From assembly GCF_015234215.1 (NCBI RefSeq), contig NZ_JADEKP010000004.1, positions 124,001 to 188,000 of the forward strand: a DNA stretch of 64,000 nt. The letters run 5' to 3'. Below the pieces are notes generated by a model that saw only the letters and a list, made by a program, of their open reading frames with translations, made no database searches and was not told where the DNA came from. This stretch comes from Clostridium chrysemydis. GTDB lineage: Bacteria > Bacillota > Clostridia > Clostridiales > Clostridiaceae. This document shows positions 27,818 through 36,059 of this stretch, one piece after another. The translations under genes were made by a program, and so were the position numbers. Position 1 is the first letter of the stretch; each line of letters begins with the position of its first letter.

Positions 27818-28924
27818 ATGGCAGGATTAGTATTAAAAAATATCGATAAAATATATGAGAATGGGTTTAAAGCAGTAAATGATTTTAACTTAGAAATAGA
27901 GGATAAGGAATTTATAGTTTTTGTAGGACCATCAGGGTGTGGGAAATCAACTACTTTAAGAATGATAGCAGGACTTGAAGAAATTTCAGGTGGAGAATTA
28001 TATATAGGTGATAGATTAGTTAATGATGTAGCACCAAAAGATAGAGATATAGCTATGGTATTCCAAAACTATGCACTATATCCTCATATGACAGTATATG
28101 ATAATATGGCTTTTGGATTAAAGCTTAGAAAGATGCCAAAAGAAGAAATAGAGAAAAAGGTAAGAAATGCAGCAAGAATTCTTGATATAGAGCATCTTTT
28201 AGATAGAAAGCCTAAAGCATTATCAGGAGGACAAAGACAAAGGGTTGCTATGGGAAGAGCTATAGTTAGACATCCTAAAGTATTCTTAATGGACGAACCT
28301 TTATCAAACTTAGATGCAAAGCTTAGAGTTCAAATGAGAACAGAGATAGCAAAGCTTTATAGAGAGCTTAAAACTACATTTATATATGTAACTCATGACC
28401 AAACAGAGGCTATGACTCTTGGAACTAGAATAGTAGTTATGAAAGATGGACTTATTCAACAAGTAGCGAGTCCTAAAGAAATATATGAAAATCCAGCTAA
28501 TATGTTTGTTGCAGGATTTATAGGAAGTCCTCAAATGAATACTTTCTATGGAACAACTTACGAAAAAGAAGGTAAAGTATTCTTAAAAATGTTAGATAAA
28601 GAAGTTGAGGTTCCTAAAGATAAGGCAGATATACTTAGAGAAAAGGATCATGCAAACGCAGATGTTATAGTAGGAATAAGACCTGAAAATATAAGCTGCA
28701 AAAAAGCAGACGTAGACAAGGCGGAAGTAGTATTTGAATCAGAGATAGAAGTATCAGAAAACTTAGGTGCAGAAACTTTCCTTTACTTAAAAGCAGAAGG
28801 AAGACAACTTATAATTAAAACTGCAACAGCAGAAAACTTAAATACTAAAGGTAGCCTAAGATATATAATGGATTTAAATAAATTACACATTTTTAATAAA
28901 GAAGAGCAATATACAGTTTTCTAA
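27818..28924 (+). CDS. Sugar ABC transporter ATPase, MsmK/UgpC type
   Basis: This 368-residue ATPase energises carbohydrate import. Walker [10 protein letters not shown] is at 37-45, the signature LSGGQ at 135-139, and Walker B VFLMDE at 155-160 with the D-loop SNLDAKLR and switch His in YVTHDQ. The C-terminal MalK-type regulatory (TOBE/OB) domain spans about 235-368 and includes VGIRPENI. In streptococci and clostridia one MsmK protein serves several importers, and the LplBC importer here has no other ATPase. The next gene, a ROK glucokinase, begins 16 bases later, so these two appear to form a small operon. Confidence 0.95.
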   Translation: MAGLVLKNIDKIYENGFKAVNDFNLEIEDKEFIVFVGPSGCGKSTTLRMIAGLEEISGGELYIGDRLVNDVAPKDRDIAMVFQNYALYPHMTVYDNMAFGLKLRKMPKEEIEKKVRNAARILDIEHLLDRKPKALSGGQRQRVAMGRAIVRHPKVFLMDEPLSNLDAKLRVQMRTEIAKLYRELKTTFIYVTHDQTEAMTLGTRIVVMKDGLIQQVASPKEIYENPANMFVAGFIGSPQMNTFYGTTYEKEGKVFLKMLDKEVEVPKDKADILREKDHANADVIVGIRPENISCKKADVDKAEVVFESEIEVSENLGAETFLYLKAEGRQLIIKTATAENLNTKGSLRYIMDLNKLHIFNKEEQYTVF

Positions 28925-28940
28925 ATAAAGGGGATTAAAT

Positions 28941-29882
28941 ATGGAAAAGTTATTTATAGGGATAGATTTAGGTGGAACTAAAATATATTCAGCCCTTGCA
29001 AATAAGTCTGGGGAGATACTAAAAGAAATAGTAGTTCAAACTGAAGCTTTTAAGGGTGCTGACTCGATAGTTCAAAAGATTAAAGATAGTATAAGCTACT
29101 TACTACAAGATATAGATAAAGAAAGAGTAGTAGCTATAGGGATAGGTTCGCCAGGACCGTTAGATGTAAAAAATGGTCTTATTGCAGAGCCTGCTAATTT
29201 ACCTTTTAAAAATTATAATATAGTAAAAGAATTAGAAGATACTTTTAAAATACCAGTTTGTTTAGATAATGATGCAAACGTAGCTACTTTAGCTGAGCAT
29301 AAATTTGGAGCTGGAAAAAACACTGAAAATATGGTCTATGTAACTGTAAGTACAGGAATTGGGGGAGGTGCTATATTAAATGGTAAAATATATAGAGGTA
29401 GCACTTCAAATGCATTAGAAGTAGGACATACAACTGTAAGTACTAAAGGAAGAAGATGTGGCTGCGGAAACAGAGGCTGCGTAGAATCTTTATCTTCTGG
29501 AACTGCAATTTCAAATTTAGCAAATGAAGCTCTAAAAAGCAGAGCAAAAACTTCTTTAAGAGAATACAATGAAGTAACAGCAAAAGAAGTCTTTAAAGAA
29601 GCTAAAAATGGTGATAGATTATCAAAAGAAATCTTAAAAGAATCTCTTTCTTACTTAGGAGTAGCTGTTTCAAATTATGCAAATATATTTGACCCAGATA
29701 TTATAGTAATAGGTGGAGGTATTTCAAACGAGTGGGATATCTTATCTGAAAGTATAAATGAAGAGATGGAAAAGAGATGCTTAAGTACTATTTTAAATAA
29801 CTGTAAGATAGTTAAAGCAAAGCTTGATGGAAAGTCAGGGGTGCTTGGTGCTATTGCACTTGCAATAACAAAAATTGATTAA
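28941..29882 (+). CDS. ROK-family glucokinase / hexose kinase with zinc motif
   Basis: This 313-residue kinase contains the ATP-binding loop GIDLGGTKIYSALA (7-20), the catalytic Asp in DNDAN (D111), the STGIGGG loop, and the full ROK zinc site: H163 with CGCGNRGC at C173, C175 and C180. No DNA-binding domain is present. It should phosphorylate glucose or another free hexose (mannose, N-acetylmannosamine) released in the cytoplasm. Its place after the sugar ATPase and near GH31/GH38/GH125/GH20 suggests it traps the monosaccharides made by those hydrolases. A terminator follows. Confidence 0.9.
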   Translation: MEKLFIGIDLGGTKIYSALANKSGEILKEIVVQTEAFKGADSIVQKIKDSISYLLQDIDKERVVAIGIGSPGPLDVKNGLIAEPANLPFKNYNIVKELEDTFKIPVCLDNDANVATLAEHKFGAGKNTENMVYVTVSTGIGGGAILNGKIYRGSTSNALEVGHTTVSTKGRRCGCGNRGCVESLSSGTAISNLANEALKSRAKTSLREYNEVTAKEVFKEAKNGDRLSKEILKESLSYLGVAVSNYANIFDPDIIVIGGGISNEWDILSESINEEMEKRCLSTILNNCKIVKAKLDGKSGVLGAIALAITKID

Positions 29883-29896
29883 AAATTACTTAAATA

Positions 29897-29938
29897 AAAA
29901 TTGGGCTATACTAAATATGTATAGTCCAATTTTATTAA
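29897..29938 (+). terminator. Terminator after the ROK glucokinase
   Basis: AAAATTGGGCTATAC pairs with GTATAGTCCAATTTT (one G-U) and is followed by T-rich sequence. The 220 bases up to the next gene show no other element I can support. Confidence 0.85.
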
Positions 29939-30154
29939 TTTGAAGACATATGTAAAATTTATTTATTAATTTAGTTAATTTAATAAAAATAATTTGAAAA
30001 ATTCAAATATAAGACTATAATTAGTTTATTGGAATAAATTTAAAGATATAGGCAAAAAATTTAAATTAGCCAAGAAAACGACCTACTTTAAAAATTCAGT
30101 TTATAGTAGAATTATAATAAATTCACTTAAATATTATAAGGAAGTGATGTTAAT

Positions 30155-30742
30155 ATGATGGCAGGCACACATAAGCTTATCGCTACAAACATCTATAACA
30201 ATTTTGATATTGATAAGCAAATGTTTGTAAGCAAGAGATCTTATATATGGGGCAATATAAAGCCAGATTATATATCAAAATACAAGTTGAAAAAGCATTA
30301 TTTTAATGAGAGTATAGATATGATTATTGAAATAATAGAAACTTTATCAGAACTTTCAATAGACGAGATTAGAAACGATATAGGAATTGGGAAATTTAGT
30401 GCAGCGCTAGGAGTAGCAACTCATTTTATATGTGATTATTACTGCTTAGCTCATTATGAGAGATGGGAATTCAAAAATGCTATTAAAAAGCACGTGACGT
30501 ATGAAAGAGAATTATCTAAGATAGCTAAAAGCTACGAACTTAAAAACCTTTCATGTTTAACACATAAAGGGATAGAGATAAATAGAATAAGGGATTTTAT
30601 AGATACAACTTTAGAACTTTATTCAAAAAATCCTGGAACAGAAAGTGATTTAAACTTTGCATATTACGTAAGTAATACAATAATAAACGTTATATTAGAT
30701 AATATAATTGAAAACAGTGTAAAAATAGCTGAAGCTATTTAA
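30155..30742 (+). CDS. Zinc-dependent phospholipase C-like domain protein (cytoplasmic)
   Basis: This 195-residue protein begins MMAGTHKLIATNIYNNF and contains IWGNIKPDYISKYK, ALGVATHFICDYYCLAHYERW and HVTYERELSK. These His/Asp-rich helices match the PF00882 fold of the zinc-dependent phospholipase C/nuclease group, which includes the catalytic domain of C. perfringens alpha-toxin. It has no signal peptide and no C2-like membrane-binding domain, so it is not a secreted toxin. Many clostridia carry such short intracellular relatives with unknown substrate. AAGGAAGTG lies before tandem ATG codons; the first is used. A strong terminator follows immediately. Confidence 0.78.
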   Translation: MMAGTHKLIATNIYNNFDIDKQMFVSKRSYIWGNIKPDYISKYKLKKHYFNESIDMIIEIIETLSELSIDEIRNDIGIGKFSAALGVATHFICDYYCLAHYERWEFKNAIKKHVTYERELSKIAKSYELKNLSCLTHKGIEINRIRDFIDTTLELYSKNPGTESDLNFAYYVSNTIINVILDNIIENSVKIAEAI

Positions 30743-30779
30743 AAAGATGTTGAACTTTTAAAGTTCAACATCTTTTTTT
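30743..30779 (+). terminator. Terminator after the phospholipase-like gene
   Basis: AAAGATGTTGAACTTT pairs with AAAGTTCAACATCTTT, followed by a T run. Confidence 0.92.
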
Positions 30780-30829
30780 ATAAAATAAGAAATTAAATTA
30801 TATAGAGTAGATTGCTAAAAAGCTATTTA

Positions 30830-31054
30830 TTATGAATGTATAACAATAACAGGCAAGTCTTTTAAATTTTTATCGTAAGGTGCAAGGCCTACACTTCCAT
30901 CAAAGTTGTTTATAAGTGTTACGTTAGTTATCTCTCCAGACTTAGTCATATAAACAGCAGCGGTCTTATCGATTTGGTGACCGTTTGATAACTCGTAACC
31001 TACGATTCTTCCCCCTTGTTTAACAAGTTTAGTTATTTTAAGATTTTCTTCCAT
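30830..31054 (-). CDS. Small DUF3892-like protein
   Basis: This 74-residue protein (MEENLKITKLVKQGGRIVGYELSNG start) is a compact beta-rich sequence with the pattern V/L-x-K-x-GG-RIVGYELSNG-x-x-x-x-K-x-A-V-x-M-x-K-x-G-E-I-x-N-V. It resembles the DUF3892 family of short Firmicute proteins of unknown function. ATG 31054 is used because GGAGGT lies 8 bases upstream; an in-frame TTG at 31069 overlaps that site. It is a single gene divergent from the ArsR-ATPase operon. I know of no proven role. Confidence 0.7.
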   Translation of the reverse strand: MEENLKITKLVKQGGRIVGYELSNGHQIDKTAAVYMTKSGEITNVTLINNFDGSVGLAPYDKNLKDLPVIVIHS

Positions 31055-31165
31055 TAAAAAGACCTCCAAAAAGAATATTTAATATAAATAATTAATAATA
31101 TGTTTAGTAAACATAATTTCAATATTATCATTCGTAAAATAATTATAAATTATTCAGATTTAAAG

Positions 31166-31194
31166 TTGACAAAATCACTAAACAATCATATAAT
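31166..31194 (+). promoter_or_regulatory. Consensus SigA promoter of the arsR-ATPase operon
   Basis: TTGACA (31166-31171), a 17-base spacer and TATAAT (31189-31194) match the consensus at every position. Transcription should start near 31201. Confidence 0.92.
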
Positions 31195-31197
31195 GAA

Positions 31198-31219
31198 CAT
31201 ATGAACAATCATTCATATG
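31198..31219. promoter_or_regulatory. ArsR/SmtB-type operator at the transcription start
   Basis: CATATGAA and TTCATATG form a perfect inverted repeat around CAATCA. It overlaps the predicted +1 of the consensus promoter and resembles the ATATGAACA-type operators of CadC/CzrA/SmtB repressors. Binding without metal would block transcription. Confidence 0.8.
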
Positions 31220-31233
31220 AAAAGAGGGATTTT

Positions 31234-31587
31234 ATGAAAGAAGCAGATAGATGTAATTGTAATGTCATTCACGAAGATGTAGTGAATGAAGTTAAAGATA
31301 AACTTCCAAAAGAAGAAACACTATACGATTTAGCAGAACTTTTTAAAGTTTTTGGAGATACAACAAGAATTAAAATTATTTGTGCACTTTACGAAGCAGA
31401 GATGTGCGTTTGTGATTTAGCAGTACTTTTAAATATGACTCAGTCAGCTATATCACATCAGTTAAGAACATTAAAAGCTAATAGACTAGTTAAATTTAGA
31501 AGATCAGGAAAAGTAGTTTATTACTCACTTGATGACGAGCATATTATGAAAATATTTAATCAAGGATTAGACCACGTAAGTGAATAA
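31234..31587 (+). CDS. ArsR/SmtB-family metal-responsive repressor (CadC/CzrA-like)
   Basis: This 117-residue winged-helix repressor includes DLAELFKVFGDTTRIKIICALYEAEMCVCDLAVLL, the recognition region TQSAISHQLRTLKANRLV and the beta-wing RRSGKVVYYSL. The ELCVCDL-type motif in alpha3 (CVC) and N-terminal Cys (CNCN) suggest a CadC-like soft-metal site; DDEHIMKIFNQGLDH gives possible alpha5 His/Asp ligands. ATG 31234 is chosen because AGAGGGA lies just upstream and the operator overlaps the earlier ATG at 31201, which also coincides with the transcription start. It is co-transcribed with the metal ATPase 14 bases downstream and should derepress it on Zn, Cd or Pb. Confidence 0.93.
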   Translation: MKEADRCNCNVIHEDVVNEVKDKLPKEETLYDLAELFKVFGDTTRIKIICALYEAEMCVCDLAVLLNMTQSAISHQLRTLKANRLVKFRRSGKVVYYSLDDEHIMKIFNQGLDHVSE

Positions 31588-31601
31588 AGGGGGATAAGAA
31601 T

Positions 31602-33989
31602 ATGGACGCTAAACTTAAACTATTACTAGAAGGTTTAGATTGTGCAAACTGTGCAGGTAAAATTGAAAATATAGTTAATAATTTCGATGAAGTAAAAGAA
31701 GCTAGTATAAATTTTTCATTTAAGCTATTAATTATATCTTACGATGAAGAAAAGATTACAGAAAAAAAACTTATAGATAAAGTAACTAAGGTAGTAAATG
31801 AACTTGAGCCCCAAGTTAAAGTAATGAAATATAAAATAGCATCTAACAAAAAATCAAATAATGATTCAAAATCTAAAGTTAAATTAACTTTAGAAGGGCT
31901 AGATTGCGCTCACTGTGCTGGGAAGATTGAAGAAAAGGTAAATAATTTAAGTAACGTAGATAGCGCAAGCTTAAATTTCCCTATGAAGCTTCTTATAATT
32001 AATTATGATAAAGATAAAGCTTCAGAAGACAATATCATAAAATCTGCAAAAGATATAGTAAATGATTTAGAACCAGGAGTAAAGGTTAATAAGTATAAAG
32101 ATAACGTATCTAAAACTAATACTTCAAAAGTCACAGAAAAAGAAAATAAAATAATCCAAGTTATAAAAGAAAACTATGGATTATTCGCAGGAACAATATT
32201 CTTTATTTTAGCTATGGCTTTAGATAAGAATGTTTGGTTATTTTTAATATCTTATATTTTAGTAGGTAAGGGAGTATTACTAACTGCCTTTAATAACATT
32301 AGAAAAGGGAAAGTTTTTGATGAAAACTTCTTAATGTCAGTTGCAACTATAGGTGCATTTGCTGTAGGAGAGTACCCTGAGGGTGTAGCAGTTATGATTT
32401 TCTACGAAATAGGAGAGTTATTCCAAAGCTACGCTGTTAATAGATCAAGAAAATCAATATCAGCCCTTATGGATATAAAAGCAGAATATGCAAACCTAAT
32501 TACAAACACAGGCGAAATTAAAGAGGTAAATCCAGAAGACGTAAAGGTAAATGATATAATCCTAATAAAATCAGGGGAAAGAGTTCCTTTAGATGGAGAG
32601 ATAATCGAAGGAAGTACAAGCGTTGATTCTTCAGCTTTAACAGGTGAATCACTTCCAGTATCTAAAAAGCCTAAAGACGAACTTTTAGCAGGTTCAATAA
32701 ACTTAGGTGGCGTTATAAAGGTTAAGGTTTTAAAAGAGTTTGAAGATTCAACTGTTGCAAGAATATTAGAGTTAGTTCAAAATGCTAGTTCTAAAAAGGC
32801 TGAAACTGAGAAGTTTATAACTAAATTTGCAAAATACTATACACCAATAGTAGTATTTTCAGCTTTAGCACTTGCAATAATTCCACCACTTGTAATTCCA
32901 AATACTACTTTTGATGAGTGGATATATAGAGCATTAATATTCTTAGTAGTTTCTTGTCCTTGTGCTTTAGTAGTATCAGTTCCTTTAGGACTTTTTGCAG
33001 GGATAGGAGGAGCTTCTAAAAAAGGAATATTAATTAAAGGTGGAAACTATTTAGAAGCTTTAAAAGATGTAGATACAGTAGTATTCGATAAAACAGGTAC
33101 TTTAACTAAAGGTACTTTTAAGGTAACAAAGATAGTATCAGATAATTTAAGTAAAAGCGAAGTATTAAGATATGCAGCTTTAGGAGAGCAATATTCAACT
33201 CACCCTATAGGGACTTCAATACTTGAAGAATTTAAATTATCTTCAAAAGAAGAAATAGGAAAAGTTAAAATAGATAAGCATGAAGAAGTAAGTGGTAAAG
33301 GAATAGTTTACTATATAGATTCAAAAGAAGTTTTAGTTGGTAATAGCAAGCTTATGGCAATTAAAAACGTTAAAACTCCTGAAATTTTAGAACTAGGAAC
33401 TATAATACACGTTGCTTTAGATTCAAAATATATAGGAAGCATTGTAATTTCAGATCAAATAAAAGAAAATTCAAAAGAAGCTATAGAGGAACTTAAAGCT
33501 TTAGGAATTAAAAATGTAGTAATGCTTACAGGTGATAACAAAAATACAGCAGAAAAAGTTTCAAAAGAACTTGGTATTGATAATGTGTATGCAGAACTAT
33601 TACCACAAGATAAAGTTACAAAGATTGAAGAGTTACTAGAAGGAGAAAATAAAGGCAAGGTTGCCTTTGTTGGAGATGGTATAAATGATGCCCCAGTTTT
33701 AGCTAGAGCGGACGTTGGAGTAGCTATGGGAGGAATAGGTTCAGATGCAGCTATAGAGGCAGCAGACGTAGTTTTAATGAAAGATGAACCTACAGCTTTA
33801 CCAGAATCAATCAAAATAGCAAGAAAAACAAGCAAAATCTTATGGCAAAATATTTATTTCTCTCTAGGCGTAAAATTAATAGTTTTAGTTTTAGCAACAC
33901 TTGGAGATGCAAATATGTGGGAAGCTGTTTTTGCAGATGTTGGAGTAACATTAATCGCAGTTTTAAACTCAATGAGAGCACTTAAATAA
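31602..33989 (+). CDS. Heavy-metal P1B-type ATPase (Zn/Cd/Pb exporter, CadA/ZntA-like)
   Basis: This 795-residue pump has two N-terminal heavy-metal-associated domains with metal motifs GLDCANCAGKIE (C14, C17) and GLDCAHCAGKIE (C102, C105). Then come paired TM helices, the actuator TGES, the TM6 metal motif CPC (C452-P453-C454), phosphorylation site DKTGT (D496), and hinge GDGINDAPVLARADVGVAMG. The CPCALV motif followed by a C-terminal helix containing ADVGVTLIAVLNSMRAL indicates the Zn2+/Cd2+/Pb2+ subgroup. Under the ArsR-type repressor it forms a standard metal-resistance operon. The duplicated HMA domains with a charged linker are a small distinguishing feature. Confidence 0.94.
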   Translation: MDAKLKLLLEGLDCANCAGKIENIVNNFDEVKEASINFSFKLLIISYDEEKITEKKLIDKVTKVVNELEPQVKVMKYKIASNKKSNNDSKSKVKLTLEGLDCAHCAGKIEEKVNNLSNVDSASLNFPMKLLIINYDKDKASEDNIIKSAKDIVNDLEPGVKVNKYKDNVSKTNTSKVTEKENKIIQVIKENYGLFAGTIFFILAMALDKNVWLFLISYILVGKGVLLTAFNNIRKGKVFDENFLMSVATIGAFAVGEYPEGVAVMIFYEIGELFQSYAVNRSRKSISALMDIKAEYANLITNTGEIKEVNPEDVKVNDIILIKSGERVPLDGEIIEGSTSVDSSALTGESLPVSKKPKDELLAGSINLGGVIKVKVLKEFEDSTVARILELVQNASSKKAETEKFITKFAKYYTPIVVFSALALAIIPPLVIPNTTFDEWIYRALIFLVVSCPCALVVSVPLGLFAGIGGASKKGILIKGGNYLEALKDVDTVVFDKTGTLTKGTFKVTKIVSDNLSKSEVLRYAALGEQYSTHPIGTSILEEFKLSSKEEIGKVKIDKHEEVSGKGIVYYIDSKEVLVGNSKLMAIKNVKTPEILELGTIIHVALDSKYIGSIVISDQIKENSKEAIEELKALGIKNVVMLTGDNKNTAEKVSKELGIDNVYAELLPQDKVTKIEELLEGENKGKVAFVGDGINDAPVLARADVGVAMGGIGSDAAIEAADVVLMKDEPTALPESIKIARKTSKILWQNIYFSLGVKLIVLVLATLGDANMWEAVFADVGVTLIAVLNSMRALK

Positions 33990-34004
33990 TAACTTTTAAG
34001 AAAA

Positions 34005-34072
34005 TAAAAACTAGGGGTTTGGTATGCTTTCTTTATAGATAGAGCATATCGTATTCCTCTAGTTTTTTTAAT
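34005..34072 (+). terminator. Long terminator hairpin after the metal ATPase
   Basis: AAAACTAGGGG...GGTATGCT pairs imperfectly with AGCATATC...CCTCTAGTTTT, followed by a T run. The phosphatase gene ends just beyond on the other strand, so it may work for both. Confidence 0.75.
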
Positions 34073-34078
34073 TTAAGT

Positions 34079-34909
34079 TTAAGAATGAATTTTAAACTTC
34101 ATAAATATATATGGCGAAATAGTAAGGCCATAAAAGCATAAAGAAAAATATTTTAAAAATTCTACGATTAAAGTCTTATTAAAAAGGTTAAATATAAAGT
34201 ATATAAGAATTAAACCTATAGCTAAGATTAAAAGTTTTAATATATTTTGTTTTATATCTGCCTTAGGGTTAAAGTTAATGTATTTTTGGTCGATTAATAA
34301 AGATAGATTAAGACCTAAAAAAGACCCTATGGCTTTAGTAAGATCAGAGCTTTTAAAAACTAATCCTAAAATTAAGAAAATAACTAAAGTTATTAAAAAT
34401 AATTTTTTAGGCTTATCAAATGATAAATCAAAAATTTTATTTGAAATAAAAACAGAAACTATTCCAAAGATAGTTCCCAAAATAACATCTATAGGCCAAT
34501 GCACACCTAAATAAAGTCTTGATAGTGGAACGAGTATCATCATTACTATCCCAAGGGCTAAAATCCATTTCTTTTTAAATTGAGTTATTAAAAAAGTAAA
34601 TGCTGTAGAATTACCTTGTGAGTGGCCAGAAGGAAAGGAACTACCAGTAGCAGTATTGATTTCGCTACTTTTAATTCCAGGTGTTCCTATAGGACGAGAT
34701 TCGTTAAAAATTCCTTTTAATATGTTATTTAAACAAAAAGAAAAAAGCATAGCATATATAAATTTAAACCCAATCTTTTTATTTATAAATAAAAAGAAGA
34801 TAATACCTAAAATCACACCTAGAGTTTGACCTCCTAGGTTTGTTATGATTTTAAAGAATGTATCTAATGAAGGGTTTGCATAGCTTTGAATAAATTGTAT
34901 TACTTCCAT
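34079..34909 (-). CDS. PAP2-family membrane phosphatase
   Basis: This 276-residue protein with about seven to eight hydrophobic helices carries the three-part phosphatidic-acid-phosphatase signature: K-x(5)-ESRP (NILKGIFNESRP), PSGHSQ and SR(L)YLGVHWPIDVILG, with the two catalytic histidines and Asp in the last motif. It should dephosphorylate a lipid phosphate or undecaprenyl pyrophosphate on the outer face of the membrane. Length is greater than plain BcrC enzymes because of extra C-terminal helices. Start ATG 34909 is preceded by GGAGGACAT. It is a lone gene divergent from rex (251 bases). Confidence 0.88.
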   Translation of the reverse strand: MEVIQFIQSYANPSLDTFFKIITNLGGQTLGVILGIIFFLFINKKIGFKFIYAMLFSFCLNNILKGIFNESRPIGTPGIKSSEINTATGSSFPSGHSQGNSTAFTFLITQFKKKWILALGIVMMILVPLSRLYLGVHWPIDVILGTIFGIVSVFISNKIFDLSFDKPKKLFLITLVIFLILGLVFKSSDLTKAIGSFLGLNLSLLIDQKYINFNPKADIKQNILKLLILAIGLILIYFIFNLFNKTLIVEFLKYFSLCFYGLTISPYIFMKFKIHS

Positions 34910-35160
34910 TATATGTCCTCCATTAATTATGTAGTTTGAAAATAATTATAACAGAAAAAAACAGATTTAAAACTACAGTATATAAAATATATCAATATAC
35001 TATATAAATGAAAAATATAATTAGAAAACTTAAAAAAAATAGATTATTTTTATCGATTTATGGTAATATAAAATAGATAGTTAAAAAATTCACCCAGTTA
35101 GAGGAAAATTGGTAGTAATATAACTTAAAATACAAATAAAAGCAATTAAAGGAGAGCAGT

Positions 35161-35802
35161 ATGGAAAAGAAAAAGAATATTTCAATGGCTGTAATTAAAA
35201 GATTGCCTAAGTATCATAGATATTTAAATGAATTATTAAATAATGATGTAGATAGAATTTCTTCAAAAGAGTTAGGGGAGAAGATTGGCTTTACAGCTTC
35301 TCAAATAAGACAGGATTTAAATTGTTTTGGTGACTTCGGGCAACAAGGTTATGGTTATAACGTTAGAGCATTAAGTAATGAGATAAGTAAGATTTTAGGG
35401 CTAGATAGAGACTATGATGCAGTCATAGTTGGTGCTGGTAATATAGGGCAAGCGATTGCAAACTATACTAGATTTGGTCAAATGAAAATGAACTTTACAG
35501 CAATTTTTGATGCGAATCCAAAATTAGTAGGATTAAGAATTAGAGATGTAGAAATAAGAGAGATTGATAATTTAAATACATACTTAGAAGGCAAGAATAC
35601 AGATGTTGGTGTTATTTGTGTTCCAAGAATCAACGCTCAAAAGGTGTGTGATTCACTAGTCGCTGGTGGAGTTAAAGCAATCTGGAACTTTGCACCTGTA
35701 GATTTAGTAGTGCCAGATGATGTAATAGTTGAAAATGTTCACTTAAGTGAAAGTTTATTAACTTTAATTTATCTTCTACACGATAAAGAATCAAATAAAT
35801 AA
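35161..35802 (+). CDS. rex: Redox-sensing transcriptional repressor Rex
   Basis: This 213-residue protein has an N-terminal winged-helix domain (1-80; ISMAVIKRLPKYHRYLNELL and ISSKELGEKIGFTASQIRQDLNCFGDFGQQGYGY) and a Rossmann NADH-binding domain (about 85-205; VGAGNIGQAI). The QIRQDL and GYGYNV segments are family signatures. Rex binds TTGTTAANNNNTTAACAA-like operators when NAD+ is high and leaves when NADH rises. Two such boxes lie just downstream, before crt, so it probably controls the butyrate operon next door. Ribosome site AAAGGAGAGCAG precedes ATG. Confidence 0.97.
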   Translation: MEKKKNISMAVIKRLPKYHRYLNELLNNDVDRISSKELGEKIGFTASQIRQDLNCFGDFGQQGYGYNVRALSNEISKILGLDRDYDAVIVGAGNIGQAIANYTRFGQMKMNFTAIFDANPKLVGLRIRDVEIREIDNLNTYLEGKNTDVGVICVPRINAQKVCDSLVAGGVKAIWNFAPVDLVVPDDVIVENVHLSESLLTLIYLLHDKESNK

Positions 35803-35821
35803 AAATTAGAATAAAATAAGA

Positions 35822-35839
35822 TTGTTAAAAATTTTACAC
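35822..35839. promoter_or_regulatory. Rex box 1 upstream of crt operon
   Basis: TTGTTAAAAATTTTACAC matches TTGTTAANNNNTTAACAA with two mismatches, both in the 3' half. It is 35 bases upstream of the second box (about three helical turns, start to start). Confidence 0.65.
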
Positions 35840-35856
35840 AAAGTTACTAAAAAATA

Positions 35857-35874
35857 TTGCAAAATTTTTAACAA
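35857..35874. promoter_or_regulatory. Rex box 2 overlapping the crt promoter
   Basis: TTGCAAAATTTTTAACAA matches the Rex consensus except for positions 4-5. It covers the -35 element and spacer of the predicted crt promoter, so Rex binding would exclude RNA polymerase. Confidence 0.75.
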
Positions 35875-35885
35875 AGTTATATAAT
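35857..35885 (+). promoter_or_regulatory. Predicted promoter of the crt-bcd-etfBA-hbd operon
   Basis: TTGCAA (35857-35862), 17 bases, TATAAT (35880-35885). The predicted start is near 35892, giving a leader of about 168 bases before crt. Confidence 0.75.
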
Positions 35886-35886
35886 A

Positions 35887-35920
35887 ATAATTGAAGTTGA
35901 GAGACTTCAATTATTTTTTT
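35887..35920 (+). terminator. Terminator-like hairpin at the start of the crt leader
   Basis: AATTGAAGT pairs with ACTTCAATT around TGAGAG and is followed by seven T residues in ATTTTTTTG. It may end rex transcripts. Because it lies directly after the crt -10 box it would also be at the extreme 5' end of the crt mRNA. Confidence 0.75.
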
Positions 35921-35923
35921 GTC

Positions 35924-35944
35924 GTTATTTGTGAAACAAATAAC
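35924..35944. promoter_or_regulatory. Perfect 9+9 bp palindrome in the crt leader
   Basis: GTTATTTGT and ACAAATAAC are perfect reverse complements around GAA. No T run follows, so it is not a plain terminator. It could be an operator or an RNA hairpin; it does not fit the Rex consensus well. Confidence 0.5.
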
Positions 35945-36059
35945 AAAGAGAGAAATTTTATAATAGATTACAAGTTTAGGTATAAAATGAAAATTTATAA
36001 TATAAAAGGGTTAATTTTACTCTAATAACCTTTTGATTGTGTTTTAGGAGGATTCAGTG

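Noticed and set aside
35929-35964. Alternative crt promoter with TATAAT at 35959
   Set aside because: No acceptable -35 hexamer at 16-18 bases; the upstream pair with a 17-base spacer is better, though this box could still be used.
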